Shown: positions 8,554 through 17,211 of the stretch, piece after piece | How the letters are laid out: each line of letters starts with the position of its first letter | How positions within the stretch are numbered: the first letter of the stretch is position 1 | Source of the DNA: Lewinellaceae bacterium | GTDB lineage: Bacteria; Bacteroidota; Bacteroidia; Chitinophagales; Saprospiraceae | Direction of reading: 5' to 3' | Assembly (NCBI GenBank): GCA_020636045.1 | Contig: JACJYP010000003.1 | Location: 372,001 to 436,000, forward strand | Length of the DNA stretch: 64,000 nucleotides | The notes under the pieces: model-generated | Told to the model about the DNA's origin: nothing | Seen by the model: the letters and a program-made list of their open reading frames with translations, nothing else | Database searches by the model: none | Program-made: the position numbers and the translations under genes

Positions 8554-10305
8554 ATGAAAAAGCACTTGTTACTCGTTCTTTTTGCCGTTTGCTGCACCGT
8601 CTTGTACAGTCAAAAAAACGACTACTTCTGGATTTTCGGTTATGAAGGAGGAAATCAGTCCCCTCCCGACGACGAATTCGGCAATGCCATTCTCGATTTC
8701 GGGGCCGGCAACCGTCCGGAACTGGAAATACATCAGGAATACGACATGAATTTCAGCGCCACCTGTGCAACGATCTGCGATTCAACGGGGCAGTTGCAAT
8801 TTTACACCAACGGGGAAAAGGTGTATAATCGCCATCATGTTCTGATGGAAAACGGTTGGGAGATCAATTTCGACGACGGTTATGGCTATAAAATGCCTCA
8901 GGGAGCCATGGCTTTCCCTTATCCGGGCCATCCGCGCCAATACGTTCTGATGCACATGGATGTTATTGTTTGGCCGGGATATGCAAGAGGGCAAAATTTA
9001 TCGGCCAGCATAATTGACATGTCGATGGACAACGGGTCGGGGAAGGTGGTTATTAAAAACAACATCCTGATTCCCGATACCCTCAACGGGGGGCAAATCA
9101 CTGGCGTCAAGCACGCCAACGGCAGAGACTGGTGGGCACTCATTCCCGAAAACAACTCAAAATATATCTACGAGATACTGATTTCACCGGAAGGGGTTAC
9201 TTTATATGATACTCTGGGGGATGGACTTGACGAGGTCATCGATGGCCTGGGGCAGTCTGTATTCTCCCCTGACGGCACGAAATATATCAGAACCAACGAT
9301 GTGATTCTCGGCGAACCTTTCCGGCTGGACGTCTACGACTTCGACCGCTGTACGGGCCAGTTGAGCAACCAGCGTACGAAATTCCTCGACTACCCCGGTT
9401 TCGGGGTGGGGATTGCGGTGTCGCCCGATTCGCGTTACCTGTACGTGATGCGCACCACAAAGGCTTTTCAGTACGACCTGACTGCCGCCGACATATTCGC
9501 CACCGAAACCCTCGTAGCGGAATGGGACGGTTTTATTTCAGGAGCCGTGTATGGCTCCTATTTCCGGTTTTCGCAGTTGGGTCCCGACGGCAGGATATAC
9601 GCAGCATCTTCGCCCACCTTTCACCTGCACCAGGTCAATTTCCCCAACCGAAAGGGGGTGGCCTGCGATTTCAGGCAGCACAGCATCAACCTGACGGTTT
9701 ATAATCGCTATACCATCCCCAACTTTCCCAACTACCGCCTCGGGCCTGTGGATGGCTCTTCGTGCGATACCCTGGGTCTCGACAATCGCCCGGTAGCCAA
9801 CTTCCGCTGGGAACACGAAGACTCGCTCGACCTGCTCAAGGTGACTTTCACGGACCTGTCGGCCTACGAGCCGGCGCAGTGGCACTGGGATTTCGGCGAC
9901 GGCAGCACGGCGCAGGACACCAGCCCTGTACATCTGTTTGCGGCGGAAGGAACCTACTACGTGTGCCAGACGGTGAGCAACGCCAACAGCGCCGATACGT
10001 TTTGTCAGCAGGTGACCCTGGGTCTGAGCGCCGTGGAGGAAGCGGCGAAAGACGAACCCCGATACCAGGCAGTACCCAACCCTGCGCGCGATGTCGTTGA
10101 AGTACGCTGCGAAGCGCCGGCGTTGAGGGAACAAAGCGTGATCGTCCGCAATGCCTTGGGTGTGGTTGTCGCCACAGGTTTTTTTCCGCCCGGTTCGACG
10201 AGTCTACGCATCAATCTGCGAGGCCAACCGGAGGGCATGCTGTTTTTCACCGTGACGGCGGAAGGCCAAAGTCTTTACACCGGTAAAATCATTCTCCAAC
10301 ACTGA
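8554..10305 (+). CDS. Array gene 2: secreted beta-propeller/PKD/T9SS protein, cassette B
   Basis: A 583-aa paralog of array gene 1 with identical signal peptide, PKD and sorting domains. The internal block encoded at 8857-9291 is cassette B (GWEINFDDGYGYKMPQGAMA...). It matches cassette A only in scattered positions such as YGYK-PQGA and VKHANGRDWW. Just before the cassette, synonymous changes around 8779-8795 are private to this copy. After the cassette it carries ATETLV and the AVYG variant. The two cassettes keep the same fold-type motifs (SPDGTKYIRTND), so they are probably alternative blades of the same propeller. Confidence 0.88.
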   Translation: MKKHLLLVLFAVCCTVLYSQKNDYFWIFGYEGGNQSPPDDEFGNAILDFGAGNRPELEIHQEYDMNFSATCATICDSTGQLQFYTNGEKVYNRHHVLMENGWEINFDDGYGYKMPQGAMAFPYPGHPRQYVLMHMDVIVWPGYARGQNLSASIIDMSMDNGSGKVVIKNNILIPDTLNGGQITGVKHANGRDWWALIPENNSKYIYEILISPEGVTLYDTLGDGLDEVIDGLGQSVFSPDGTKYIRTNDVILGEPFRLDVYDFDRCTGQLSNQRTKFLDYPGFGVGIAVSPDSRYLYVMRTTKAFQYDLTAADIFATETLVAEWDGFISGAVYGSYFRFSQLGPDGRIYAASSPTFHLHQVNFPNRKGVACDFRQHSINLTVYNRYTIPNFPNYRLGPVDGSSCDTLGLDNRPVANFRWEHEDSLDLLKVTFTDLSAYEPAQWHWDFGDGSTAQDTSPVHLFAAEGTYYVCQTVSNANSADTFCQQVTLGLSAVEEAAKDEPRYQAVPNPARDVVEVRCEAPALREQSVIVRNALGVVVATGFFPPGSTSLRINLRGQPEGMLFFTVTAEGQSLYTGKIILQH

Positions 10306-10321
10306 TTCAACCCAACCCATG

Positions 10322-10354
10322 CCTGCAAGGGAAGCCCTGCGCTTCTCTTGCAGG
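10322..10354 (+). terminator. Strong hairpin upstream of array gene 3
   Basis: Third conserved copy of the 13-bp stem and 7-base loop structure between array genes. Confidence 0.6.
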
Positions 10355-10366
10355 CTCTTGCGTTTT

Positions 10367-12121
10367 ATGAAAAAGCACTTGTTACTCGTTCTTTTTGCCG
10401 TTTGCTGCACCGTCTTGTACAGTCAAAAAAACGACTACTTCTGGATTTTCGGTTATGAAGGAGGAAATCAGTCCCCTCCCGACGACGAATTCGGCAATGC
10501 CATTCTCGATTTCGGGGCCGGCAACCGTCCGGAACTGGAAATACATCAGGAATACGACATGAATTTCAGCGCCACCTGTGCAACGATCTGTGATTCAACC
10601 GGCCAGTTGCAATTTTACACCAACGGGGAAAAGGTGTATAATCGCCATCATGTTCTGATGGAAAACGGTCAGAATATAAATACCAATGAAGATGGCTATG
10701 GGTACAAATCGCCGCAAGGGGCCATCTCCATGCCCATGCCGGGCAAGCCTGGAAAATATGCCCTTTTCCATTTTATGGATAAGATTTTCCCTGTTACGGG
10801 CGTAGCCGGACAAGAGATGTATTTCAATGAAATAGACATGACTCAGAATAATAACTTGGGAAAGATTGTCCAAAAACGCGTTATTCTGGTCAAGGACAGT
10901 CTTTCCTGGGGCAAGATTACAGCTGTTAAACACGCTAATGGGCGCGACTGGTGGGTATTGATGGGCACGTCGCGTACGGAAAAAATCTACGAAGTGCTTC
11001 TAACCCCCGACGGCGCCGAAGTGTCGGATACCTTGGTCACAGATACCATTTGTCACGATGGTCTTGGGCAAGCTGCGTTTTCGCCTGACGGTACAAAGTA
11101 TATCAGGACCAACGATGTGATTCTCGGCGAACCTTTCCGGCTGGACGTCTACGACTTCGACCGCTGTACGGGCCAGTTGAGCAACCAGCGTACGAAATTC
11201 CTCGACTACCCTGGTTTCGGGGTGGGGATTGCGGTGTCGCCCGATTCGCGTTACCTGTACGTGATGCGCACCACAAAGGCTTTTCAGTACGACCTGACTG
11301 CCGCCGACATATTCGCCACCGAGACCCTCGTAGCGGAATGGGACGGCTTTATTTCGGGTATTCCTTACGGCTCCTATTTCCGGTTTTCGCAGTTGGGTCC
11401 CGACGGCAGGATATACGCAGCATCTTCGCCCACCTTTCACCTACACCAGGTCAATTTCCCCAACCGAAAGGGGGTGGCCTGCGATTTCAGGCAGCACAGC
11501 ATCAACCTGACGGTTTATAATCGCTATACCATCCCCAACTTTCCCAACTATCGCCTCGGGCCTGTGGATGGCTCTTCGTGCGATACCCTGGGTCTCGACA
11601 ATCGCCCGGTAGCCAACTTCCGCTGGGAACACGAAGACTCGCTCGACCTGCTCAAGGTGACTTTCACGGACCTGTCGGCCTACGAGCCGGCGCAGTGGCA
11701 CTGGGATTTCGGCGACGGCAGCACGGCGCAGGACACCAGCCCTGTACATCTGTTTGCGGCGGAAGGAACCTACTACGTGTGCCAGACGGTGAGCAACGCC
11801 AACAGCGCCGATACGTTTTGTCAGCAGGTGACCCTGGGTCTGAGCGCCGTGGAGGAAGCGGCGAAAGACGAACCCCGATACCAGGCAGTACCCAACCCTG
11901 CGCGCGATGTCGTTGAAGTACGCTGCGAAGCGCCGGCGTTGAGGGAACAAAGCGTGATCGTCCGCAATGCCTTGGGTGTGGTTGTCGCCACAGGTTTTTT
12001 TCCGCCCGGTTCGACGAGTCTACGCATCAATCTGCGAGGCCAACCGGAGGGCATGCTGTTTTTCACCGTGACGGCGGAAGGCCAAAGTCTTTACACCGGT
12101 AAAATCATTCTCCAACACTGA
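10367..12121 (+). CDS. Array gene 3: secreted beta-propeller/PKD/T9SS protein, cassette A
   Basis: A 584-aa paralog carrying cassette A (10670-11107), apparently identical in DNA to that of copy 1. It differs from copy 1 at a second small variable site, where ATETLV and FISGIPYG replace ATEILV and FISGSRYG. These differences come with their own synonymous changes (11313-11368), which makes them look like a transferred patch rather than point mutations. Signal peptide, PKD and T9SS domain as in copy 1. Confidence 0.88.
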   Translation: MKKHLLLVLFAVCCTVLYSQKNDYFWIFGYEGGNQSPPDDEFGNAILDFGAGNRPELEIHQEYDMNFSATCATICDSTGQLQFYTNGEKVYNRHHVLMENGQNINTNEDGYGYKSPQGAISMPMPGKPGKYALFHFMDKIFPVTGVAGQEMYFNEIDMTQNNNLGKIVQKRVILVKDSLSWGKITAVKHANGRDWWVLMGTSRTEKIYEVLLTPDGAEVSDTLVTDTICHDGLGQAAFSPDGTKYIRTNDVILGEPFRLDVYDFDRCTGQLSNQRTKFLDYPGFGVGIAVSPDSRYLYVMRTTKAFQYDLTAADIFATETLVAEWDGFISGIPYGSYFRFSQLGPDGRIYAASSPTFHLHQVNFPNRKGVACDFRQHSINLTVYNRYTIPNFPNYRLGPVDGSSCDTLGLDNRPVANFRWEHEDSLDLLKVTFTDLSAYEPAQWHWDFGDGSTAQDTSPVHLFAAEGTYYVCQTVSNANSADTFCQQVTLGLSAVEEAAKDEPRYQAVPNPARDVVEVRCEAPALREQSVIVRNALGVVVATGFFPPGSTSLRINLRGQPEGMLFFTVTAEGQSLYTGKIILQH

Positions 12122-12137
12122 TTCAACCCAACCCATG

Positions 12138-12170
12138 CCTGCAAGGGAAGCCCTGCGCTTCTCTTGCAGG
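12138..12170 (+). terminator. Strong hairpin upstream of array gene 4
   Basis: Fourth conserved copy of the inter-gene hairpin. Confidence 0.6.
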
Positions 12171-12182
12171 CTCTTGCGTTTT

Positions 12183-13937
12183 ATGAAAAAGCACTTGTTA
12201 CTCGTTCTTTTTGCCGTTTGCTGCACCGTCTTGTACAGTCAAAAAAACGACTACTTCTGGATTTTCGGTTATGAAGGAGGAAATCAGTCCCCTCCCGACG
12301 ACGAATTCGGCAATGCCATTCTCGATTTCGGGGCCGGCAACCGTCCGGAACTGGAAATACATCAGGAATACGACATGAATTTCAGCGCCACCTGTGCAAC
12401 GATCTGTGATTCAACCGGCCAGTTGCAATTTTACACCAACGGGGAAAAGGTGTATAATCGCCATCATGTTCTGATGGAAAACGGTCAGAATATAAATACC
12501 AATGAAGATGGCTATGGGTACAAATCGCCGCAAGGGGCCATCTCCATGCCCATGCCGGGCAAGCCTGGAAAATATGCCCTTTTCCATTTTATGGATAAGA
12601 TTTTCCCTGTTACGGGCGTAGCCGGACAAGAGATGTATTTCAATGAAATAGACATGACTCAGAATAATAACTTGGGAAAGATTGTCCAAAAACGCGTTAT
12701 TCTGGTCAAGGACAGTCTTTCCTGGGGCAAGATTACAGCTGTTAAACACGCTAATGGGCGCGACTGGTGGGTATTGATGGGCACGTCGCGTACGGAAAAA
12801 ATCTACGAAGTGCTTCTAACCCCCGACGGCGCCGAAGTGTCGGATACCTTGGTCACAGATACCATTTGTCACGATGGTCTTGGGCAAGCTGCGTTTTCGC
12901 CTGACGGTACAAAGTATATCAGGACCAACGATGTGATTCTCGGCGAACCTTTCCGGCTGGACGTCTACGACTTCGACCGCTGTACGGGCCAGTTGAGCAA
13001 CCAGCGTACGAAATTCCTCGACTACCCCGGTTTCGGGGTGGGGATTGCGGTGTCGCCCGATTCGCGTTACCTGTACGTGATGCGAACCACAATGGCTTTT
13101 CAGTACGACCTGACTGCCGCCGACATATTTGCTACCGAAATCCTCGTAGCGGAATGGGACGGTTTTATTTCAGGTAGCCGTTATGGCTCCTATTTCCGGT
13201 TTTCGCAGTTGGGTCCCGACGGCAGGATATACGCAGCATCTTCGCCCACCTTTCACCTGCACCAGGTCAATTTCCCCAACCGAAAGGGGGTGGCCTGCGA
13301 TTTCAGGCAGCACAGCATCAACCTGACGGTTTATAATCGCTATACCATCCCCAACTTTCCCAACTACCGCCTCGGGCCTGTGGATGGCTCTTCGTGCGAT
13401 ACCCTGGGTCTCGACAATCGCCCGGTAGCCAACTTCCGCTGGGAACACGAAGACTCGCTCGACCTGCTCAAGGTGACTTTCACGGACCTGTCGGCCTACG
13501 AGCCGGCGCAGTGGCACTGGGATTTCGGCGACGGCAGCACGGCGCAGGACACCAGCCCTGTACATCTGTTTGCGGCGGAAGGAACCTACTACGTGTGCCA
13601 GACGGTGAGCAACGCCAACAGCGCCGATACGTTTTGTCAGCAGGTGACCCTGGGTCTGAGCGCCGTGGAGGAAGCGGCGAAAGACAAACCCCGATACCAG
13701 GCAGTACCCAACCCTGCGCGCGATGTCGTTGAAGTACGCTGCGAAGCGCCGGCGTTGAGGGAACAAAGCGTGATCGTCCGCAATGCACTGGGTGTGGTTA
13801 TCGCCACAGGTTTTTTTCCGCCCGGTTCGACGAGTCTACGCATCAATCTGCGAGGCCAACCGGAGGGCATGCTGTTTTTCACCGTGACGGCGGAAGGCCA
13901 AAGTCTGTACACCGGTAAAATCATTCTCCAACACTGA
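12183..13937 (+). CDS. Array gene 4: secreted beta-propeller/PKD/T9SS protein, cassette A
   Basis: A 584-aa paralog with cassette A (12486-12923) and the ATEILV/SRYG combination of copy 1. Private changes: RTTMAFQYD in place of RTTKAFQYD, and KDKPRYQ in place of KDEPRYQ. Near its C-terminus it shares the GVVIATG reading, with the same synonymous bases, with copy 5 rather than with copies 1-3. That is further evidence of patchwork exchange inside the array. Confidence 0.88.
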   Translation: MKKHLLLVLFAVCCTVLYSQKNDYFWIFGYEGGNQSPPDDEFGNAILDFGAGNRPELEIHQEYDMNFSATCATICDSTGQLQFYTNGEKVYNRHHVLMENGQNINTNEDGYGYKSPQGAISMPMPGKPGKYALFHFMDKIFPVTGVAGQEMYFNEIDMTQNNNLGKIVQKRVILVKDSLSWGKITAVKHANGRDWWVLMGTSRTEKIYEVLLTPDGAEVSDTLVTDTICHDGLGQAAFSPDGTKYIRTNDVILGEPFRLDVYDFDRCTGQLSNQRTKFLDYPGFGVGIAVSPDSRYLYVMRTTMAFQYDLTAADIFATEILVAEWDGFISGSRYGSYFRFSQLGPDGRIYAASSPTFHLHQVNFPNRKGVACDFRQHSINLTVYNRYTIPNFPNYRLGPVDGSSCDTLGLDNRPVANFRWEHEDSLDLLKVTFTDLSAYEPAQWHWDFGDGSTAQDTSPVHLFAAEGTYYVCQTVSNANSADTFCQQVTLGLSAVEEAAKDKPRYQAVPNPARDVVEVRCEAPALREQSVIVRNALGVVIATGFFPPGSTSLRINLRGQPEGMLFFTVTAEGQSLYTGKIILQH

Positions 13938-13953
13938 TTCAACCCAACCCATG

Positions 13954-13986
13954 CCTGCAAGGGAAGCCCTGCGCTTCTCTTGCAGG
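13954..13986 (+). terminator. Strong hairpin upstream of array gene 5
   Basis: Fifth conserved copy of the inter-gene hairpin. Confidence 0.6.
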
Positions 13987-13998
13987 CTCTTGCGTTTT

Positions 13999-15750
13999 AT
14001 GAAAAAGCACTTGTTACTCGTTCTTTTTGCCGTTTGCTGCACCGTCTTGTACAGTCAAAAAAACGACTACTTCTGGATTTTCGGCCATTCCGGTGGCCTC
14101 CAGTCCCCCCCCGACGACGAATTCGGCAATGCCATCCTCGATTTCCGGGCCGGCAACCGTCCGGAACTGGAAATACACCAGGAATACGACATGAATTTCA
14201 GCGCCACCTGTGCAACGATCTGTGATTCAACCGGCCAGTTGCAATTTTACACCAACGGGGAAAAGGTGTATAATCGCCATCATGTTCTGATGGAAAACGG
14301 TTGGGAGATCAATTTCGACGACGGTTATGGCTATAAAATGCCTCAGGGAGCCATGGCTTTCCCTTATCCGGGCCATCCGCGCCAATACGTTCTGATGCAC
14401 ATGGATGTTATTGTTTGGCCGGGATATGCAAGAGGGCAAAATTTATCGGCCAGCATAATTGACATGTCGATGGACAACGGGTCGGGGAAGGTGGTTATTA
14501 AAAACAACATCCTGATTCCCGATACCCTCAACGGGGGGCAAATCACTGGCGTCAAGCACGCCAACGGCAGAGACTGGTGGGCACTCATTCCCGAAAACAA
14601 CTCAAAATATATCTACGAGATACTGATTTCACCGGAAGGGGTTACTTTATATGATACTCTGGGGGATGGACTTGACGAGGTCATCGATGGCCTGGGGCAG
14701 TCTGTATTCTCCCCTGACGGCACGAAATATATCAGAACCAACGATGTGATTCTCGGCGAACCTTTCCGGCTGGACGTCTACGACTTCGACCGCTGTACGG
14801 GCCAGTTGAGCAGCCAGCGTACGAAATTCCTCGACTACCCCGGTTTCGGGGTGGGGATTGCGGTGTCGCCCGATTCGCGTTACCTGTACGTGATGCGCAC
14901 CACAAAGGCTTTTCAGTACGACCTGACTGCCGCCGACATATTTGCTACCGAAATCCTCGTAGCGGAATGGGACGGTTTTATTTCAGGAGCCGTGTATGGC
15001 TCCTATTTCCGGTTTTCGCAGTTGGGTCCCGACGGCAGGATATACGCAGCATCTTCGCCCACCTTTCACCTGCACCAGGTCAATTTCCCCAACCGAAAGG
15101 GGGTGGCCTGTGATTTCAGGCAGCACAGCATCAACCTGACGGTTTATAATGCATACACCATCCCCAACTTTCCCAACTACCGCCTCGGGCCTGTGGATGG
15201 CTCTTCGTGCGATACCCTGGGTCTCGACAATCGCCCGGTAGCCAATTTCCGCTGGGAGCACGAGGATTCGCTCGACCTGCTGCAAGTGACGTTTACCGAC
15301 CTGTCTTCTTACGAGCCCGCGCAGTGGTACTGGGATTTCGGCGACGGCAGCACGGCGCAGGACACCAGCCCTGTACATCTGTTTGCGGCGGAAGGAACCT
15401 ACTACGTGTGCCAGACGGTGAGCAACGCCAACAGCGCCGATACGTTTTGTCAGCAGGTGACCCTGGGTCTGAGCGCCGTGGAGGAAGCGGCGAAAGACGA
15501 ACCCCGATACCAGGCAGTACCCAACCCTGCGCGCGATGTCGTTGAAGTACGCTGCGAAGCGCCGGCGTTGAGGGAACAAAGCGTGATCGTCCGCAATGCA
15601 CTGGGTGTGGTTATCGCCACAGGTTTTTTTCCGCCCGGTTCGACGAGTCTACGCATCAATCTGCGAGGCCAACCGGAGGGCATGCTGTTTTTCACCGTGA
15701 CGGCGGAAGGCCAAAGTCTGTATACGGGGAAAATTATTATACAAAGATGA
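13999..15750 (+). CDS. Array gene 5: secreted beta-propeller/PKD/T9SS protein, cassette B
   Basis: A 583-aa last copy, carrying cassette B (14302-14736), which appears identical in DNA to copy 2. It is the most diverged elsewhere: FGHSGGLQS replaces FGYEGGNQS near the N-terminus (with a C8 tract at 14105-14112), NAYTIP replaces NRYTIP, and LLQVTFTDLSSYEPAQWYW replaces LLKVTFTDLSAYEPAQWHW with many synonymous changes around 15150-15330. It combines the ATEILV patch of copies 1/4 with the AVYG patch of copy 2. Its final codons (GKIIIQR) differ from the GKIILQH tail of the other copies, marking the array end. Confidence 0.88.
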   Translation: MKKHLLLVLFAVCCTVLYSQKNDYFWIFGHSGGLQSPPDDEFGNAILDFRAGNRPELEIHQEYDMNFSATCATICDSTGQLQFYTNGEKVYNRHHVLMENGWEINFDDGYGYKMPQGAMAFPYPGHPRQYVLMHMDVIVWPGYARGQNLSASIIDMSMDNGSGKVVIKNNILIPDTLNGGQITGVKHANGRDWWALIPENNSKYIYEILISPEGVTLYDTLGDGLDEVIDGLGQSVFSPDGTKYIRTNDVILGEPFRLDVYDFDRCTGQLSSQRTKFLDYPGFGVGIAVSPDSRYLYVMRTTKAFQYDLTAADIFATEILVAEWDGFISGAVYGSYFRFSQLGPDGRIYAASSPTFHLHQVNFPNRKGVACDFRQHSINLTVYNAYTIPNFPNYRLGPVDGSSCDTLGLDNRPVANFRWEHEDSLDLLQVTFTDLSSYEPAQWYWDFGDGSTAQDTSPVHLFAAEGTYYVCQTVSNANSADTFCQQVTLGLSAVEEAAKDEPRYQAVPNPARDVVEVRCEAPALREQSVIVRNALGVVIATGFFPPGSTSLRINLRGQPEGMLFFTVTAEGQSLYTGKIIIQR

Positions 15751-15790
15751 GGGAAGAGTCCTCTAAACGATAGATTCCTGCCTCCTGCTA

Positions 15791-16129
15791 CTACCATTTC
15801 CAGTCGTCCATGCCTTCCAGGGGGTCGGGCTTTACGGTGCGTTTGGTTTCGGCGCGTTGTTTCTGGCGCTCGAGCACGAGTCGGGCGAGGCCCCAATTGG
15901 CGGGTTCCGGTGCGTCGTGGCGCATCACGGGATGAATTTTTTCCTCCAGCACATCGAGGCGGTAGAGCAGGCTCATCAGGTATTCGGGTTGCCTTTCCAG
16001 CATTTCGGCGATCCGGTCGGCGAGCATAGAGAGCAGTTCCTCTTCCGTGCCGGGGGCAGCACCTTCCAGTTCGAACGGTCCGCGGATCAGCGCCGCAGTA
16101 TCAAGTAAATGCTCGTTTTTATCCATCAT
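15791..16129 (-). CDS. Small conserved-looking protein of unknown function
   Basis: About 112 residues, mostly helical and charged (LLSMLADRIAEMLERQPEYLMSLLYRLDVLEEKIHPVM), ending DPLEGMDDWKW. No signal peptide or membrane segment. It resembles the small cytosolic helical proteins that are common and uncharacterised in Bacteroidota. Either of two adjacent ATGs (16129 or 16126) could be the start; a TAAATTTG box ends only a few bases upstream, which suggests a nearly leaderless transcript. Function not recognised. Confidence 0.7.
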   Translation of the reverse strand: MMDKNEHLLDTAALIRGPFELEGAAPGTEEELLSMLADRIAEMLERQPEYLMSLLYRLDVLEEKIHPVMRHDAPEPANWGLARLVLERQKQRAETKRTVKPDPLEGMDDWKW

Positions 16130-16132
16130 CCA

Positions 16133-16140
16133 CAAATTTA
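16133..16140 (-). promoter_or_regulatory. -7 box (TAAATTTG) abutting the start codon
   Basis: The minus-strand octamer TAAATTTG fits TAnnTTTG and ends 3-6 bases before the candidate ATGs of the 112-aa gene, so the mRNA would have almost no leader. Confidence 0.5.
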
Positions 16141-16160
16141 CAAATTACTCGCCCCGAAGG

Positions 16161-16228
16161 CCGTCTACTGTAAACCGTCCGCCGTCTACCGTCCACCGTC
16201 CGCCGTCTACCGTCCACCGTCTACCGTT
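16161..16228. repeat. CCGTNNN heptamer array
   Basis: About nine 7-bp units (CCGTCTA, CCGTCCG, CCGTCCA and similar) fill the gap between the MscS-like gene and the next gene, reaching the MscS stop codon. Same family as 912-1136. Confidence 0.8.
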
Positions 16229-17033
16229 ATTCAATCATCTCCCGCCGACGCTCCTTGGCCATACTGATGCCCCGCGCAGCAAACTCCTCGCGCAGCGCTT
16301 CGTGGATGAAGTCGAGGGTAAGGATATAATGTTCGCCGAGGGTCCACCAGGCGATGTCGGCTTTCATATCGTCACGGCTGATGCCCATGACCACCACTTC
16401 CGAGGGCAATTCGGCGATGCGCCAGGGGCAGCGTTGCGCGGCGGCGTCCACCGCCTCCCGTACCAGCGCGAGGTTGGTGTCGCTGGCGAGCAGCACGCCG
16501 ACCTCTACCTGTATTTCCGCATCGCGCGCGATGTTTTCGATGGGCCCCTCTGTGATCTTCCCGTTCGGGATGATGATCTTTTTGCCGTGTTCGGTGGTCA
16601 GCACGGTGTTGAAAATCTGGATCTCGGTCACGTACCCGATCTTGTCTTCCACCGACAGCAGGTCGCCGACCTTGTAGGGTTTGAACAACAGGATGAGCAC
16701 GCCGCTGGCGAAATTGCCCAGGCTGCCCTGCAGCGCCAGCCCCACGGCGAAGGCCACGGCGGAGAAAACGGCGATAAAAGAGGTCGTTTCAATGCCCAAC
16801 TGGCCTGCCACCACGAGCAGCAACGCCACTTTCAGCGCCACATCGGTCATGGAAACGAGGAAAGGTCGCAGGCTGTCGTCGACATTCCTGCTTTTCAGAA
16901 ATACCTGAAAGGCAGACGAGATGCGGCGAATGATCCACAGGCCGACGGCCAGCAAAAGAAGGGCAGCCACCACCTTGGGGCCGTAAGCCATGACCAAATC
17001 GGTCAGGCGGTCGATGTACGTTTTTTGCTCCAT
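16227..17033 (-). CDS. mscS: Small-conductance mechanosensitive channel, MscS family
   Basis: 268-aa inner-membrane channel that opens on membrane tension to release solutes during osmotic downshift. Three N-terminal transmembrane helices (around 18-38, 62-82 and 88-115) are followed by the MscS pore helix rich in Gly/Ala (AVAFAVGLALQGSLGNFASGVLILLFKPYKVGD), then the beta domain with IFNTVLTTEHGKKIIIPNGKI and a C-terminal alpha/beta domain. Length is close to E. coli MscS (286 aa). It is monocistronic, flanked on its 3' side by a heptamer array. Confidence 0.93.
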   Translation of the reverse strand: MEQKTYIDRLTDLVMAYGPKVVAALLLLAVGLWIIRRISSAFQVFLKSRNVDDSLRPFLVSMTDVALKVALLLVVAGQLGIETTSFIAVFSAVAFAVGLALQGSLGNFASGVLILLFKPYKVGDLLSVEDKIGYVTEIQIFNTVLTTEHGKKIIIPNGKITEGPIENIARDAEIQVEVGVLLASDTNLALVREAVDAAAQRCPWRIAELPSEVVVMGISRDDMKADIAWWTLGEHYILTLDFIHEALREEFAARGISMAKERRREMIE

Positions 17034-17211
17034 GAGCGTTTTAGTGCGTTAGTAGACACGTTTTTTACAGCTTTTGGCCGAAAACGCAGCAAAGGTTAGC
17101 AAAAGCCAGAAAATGATTTGCGATTTTTGCGCCTGATTTTTTTTGTCTTGCCGGTCCGCACAGGGCTGTCACATTCAACTGTTCCTCGCTATTAAATAAA
17201 AAAGATTCTTA

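Larger units (their letters stand above)
6690..15750 (+). repeat. Five-copy tandem gene array, unit 1,813-1,816 bp
   Basis: The unit starts repeat at 6690, 8506, 10319, 12135 and 13951 (spacings 1816, 1813, 1816, 1816). Each unit holds a hairpin, one gene of 583-584 codons and its T9SS domain. Most of each unit is nearly identical in DNA. The exception is an internal cassette of type A (438 bp; 7041-7478, 10670-11107, 12486-12923) or type B (435 bp; 8857-9291, 14302-14736). The 3-bp length difference of the cassettes accounts for the different spacing. The 3' tail of the gene upstream (from about 6560) belongs to the same repeat, while the end of copy 5 diverges after about 15720. Confidence 0.95.
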
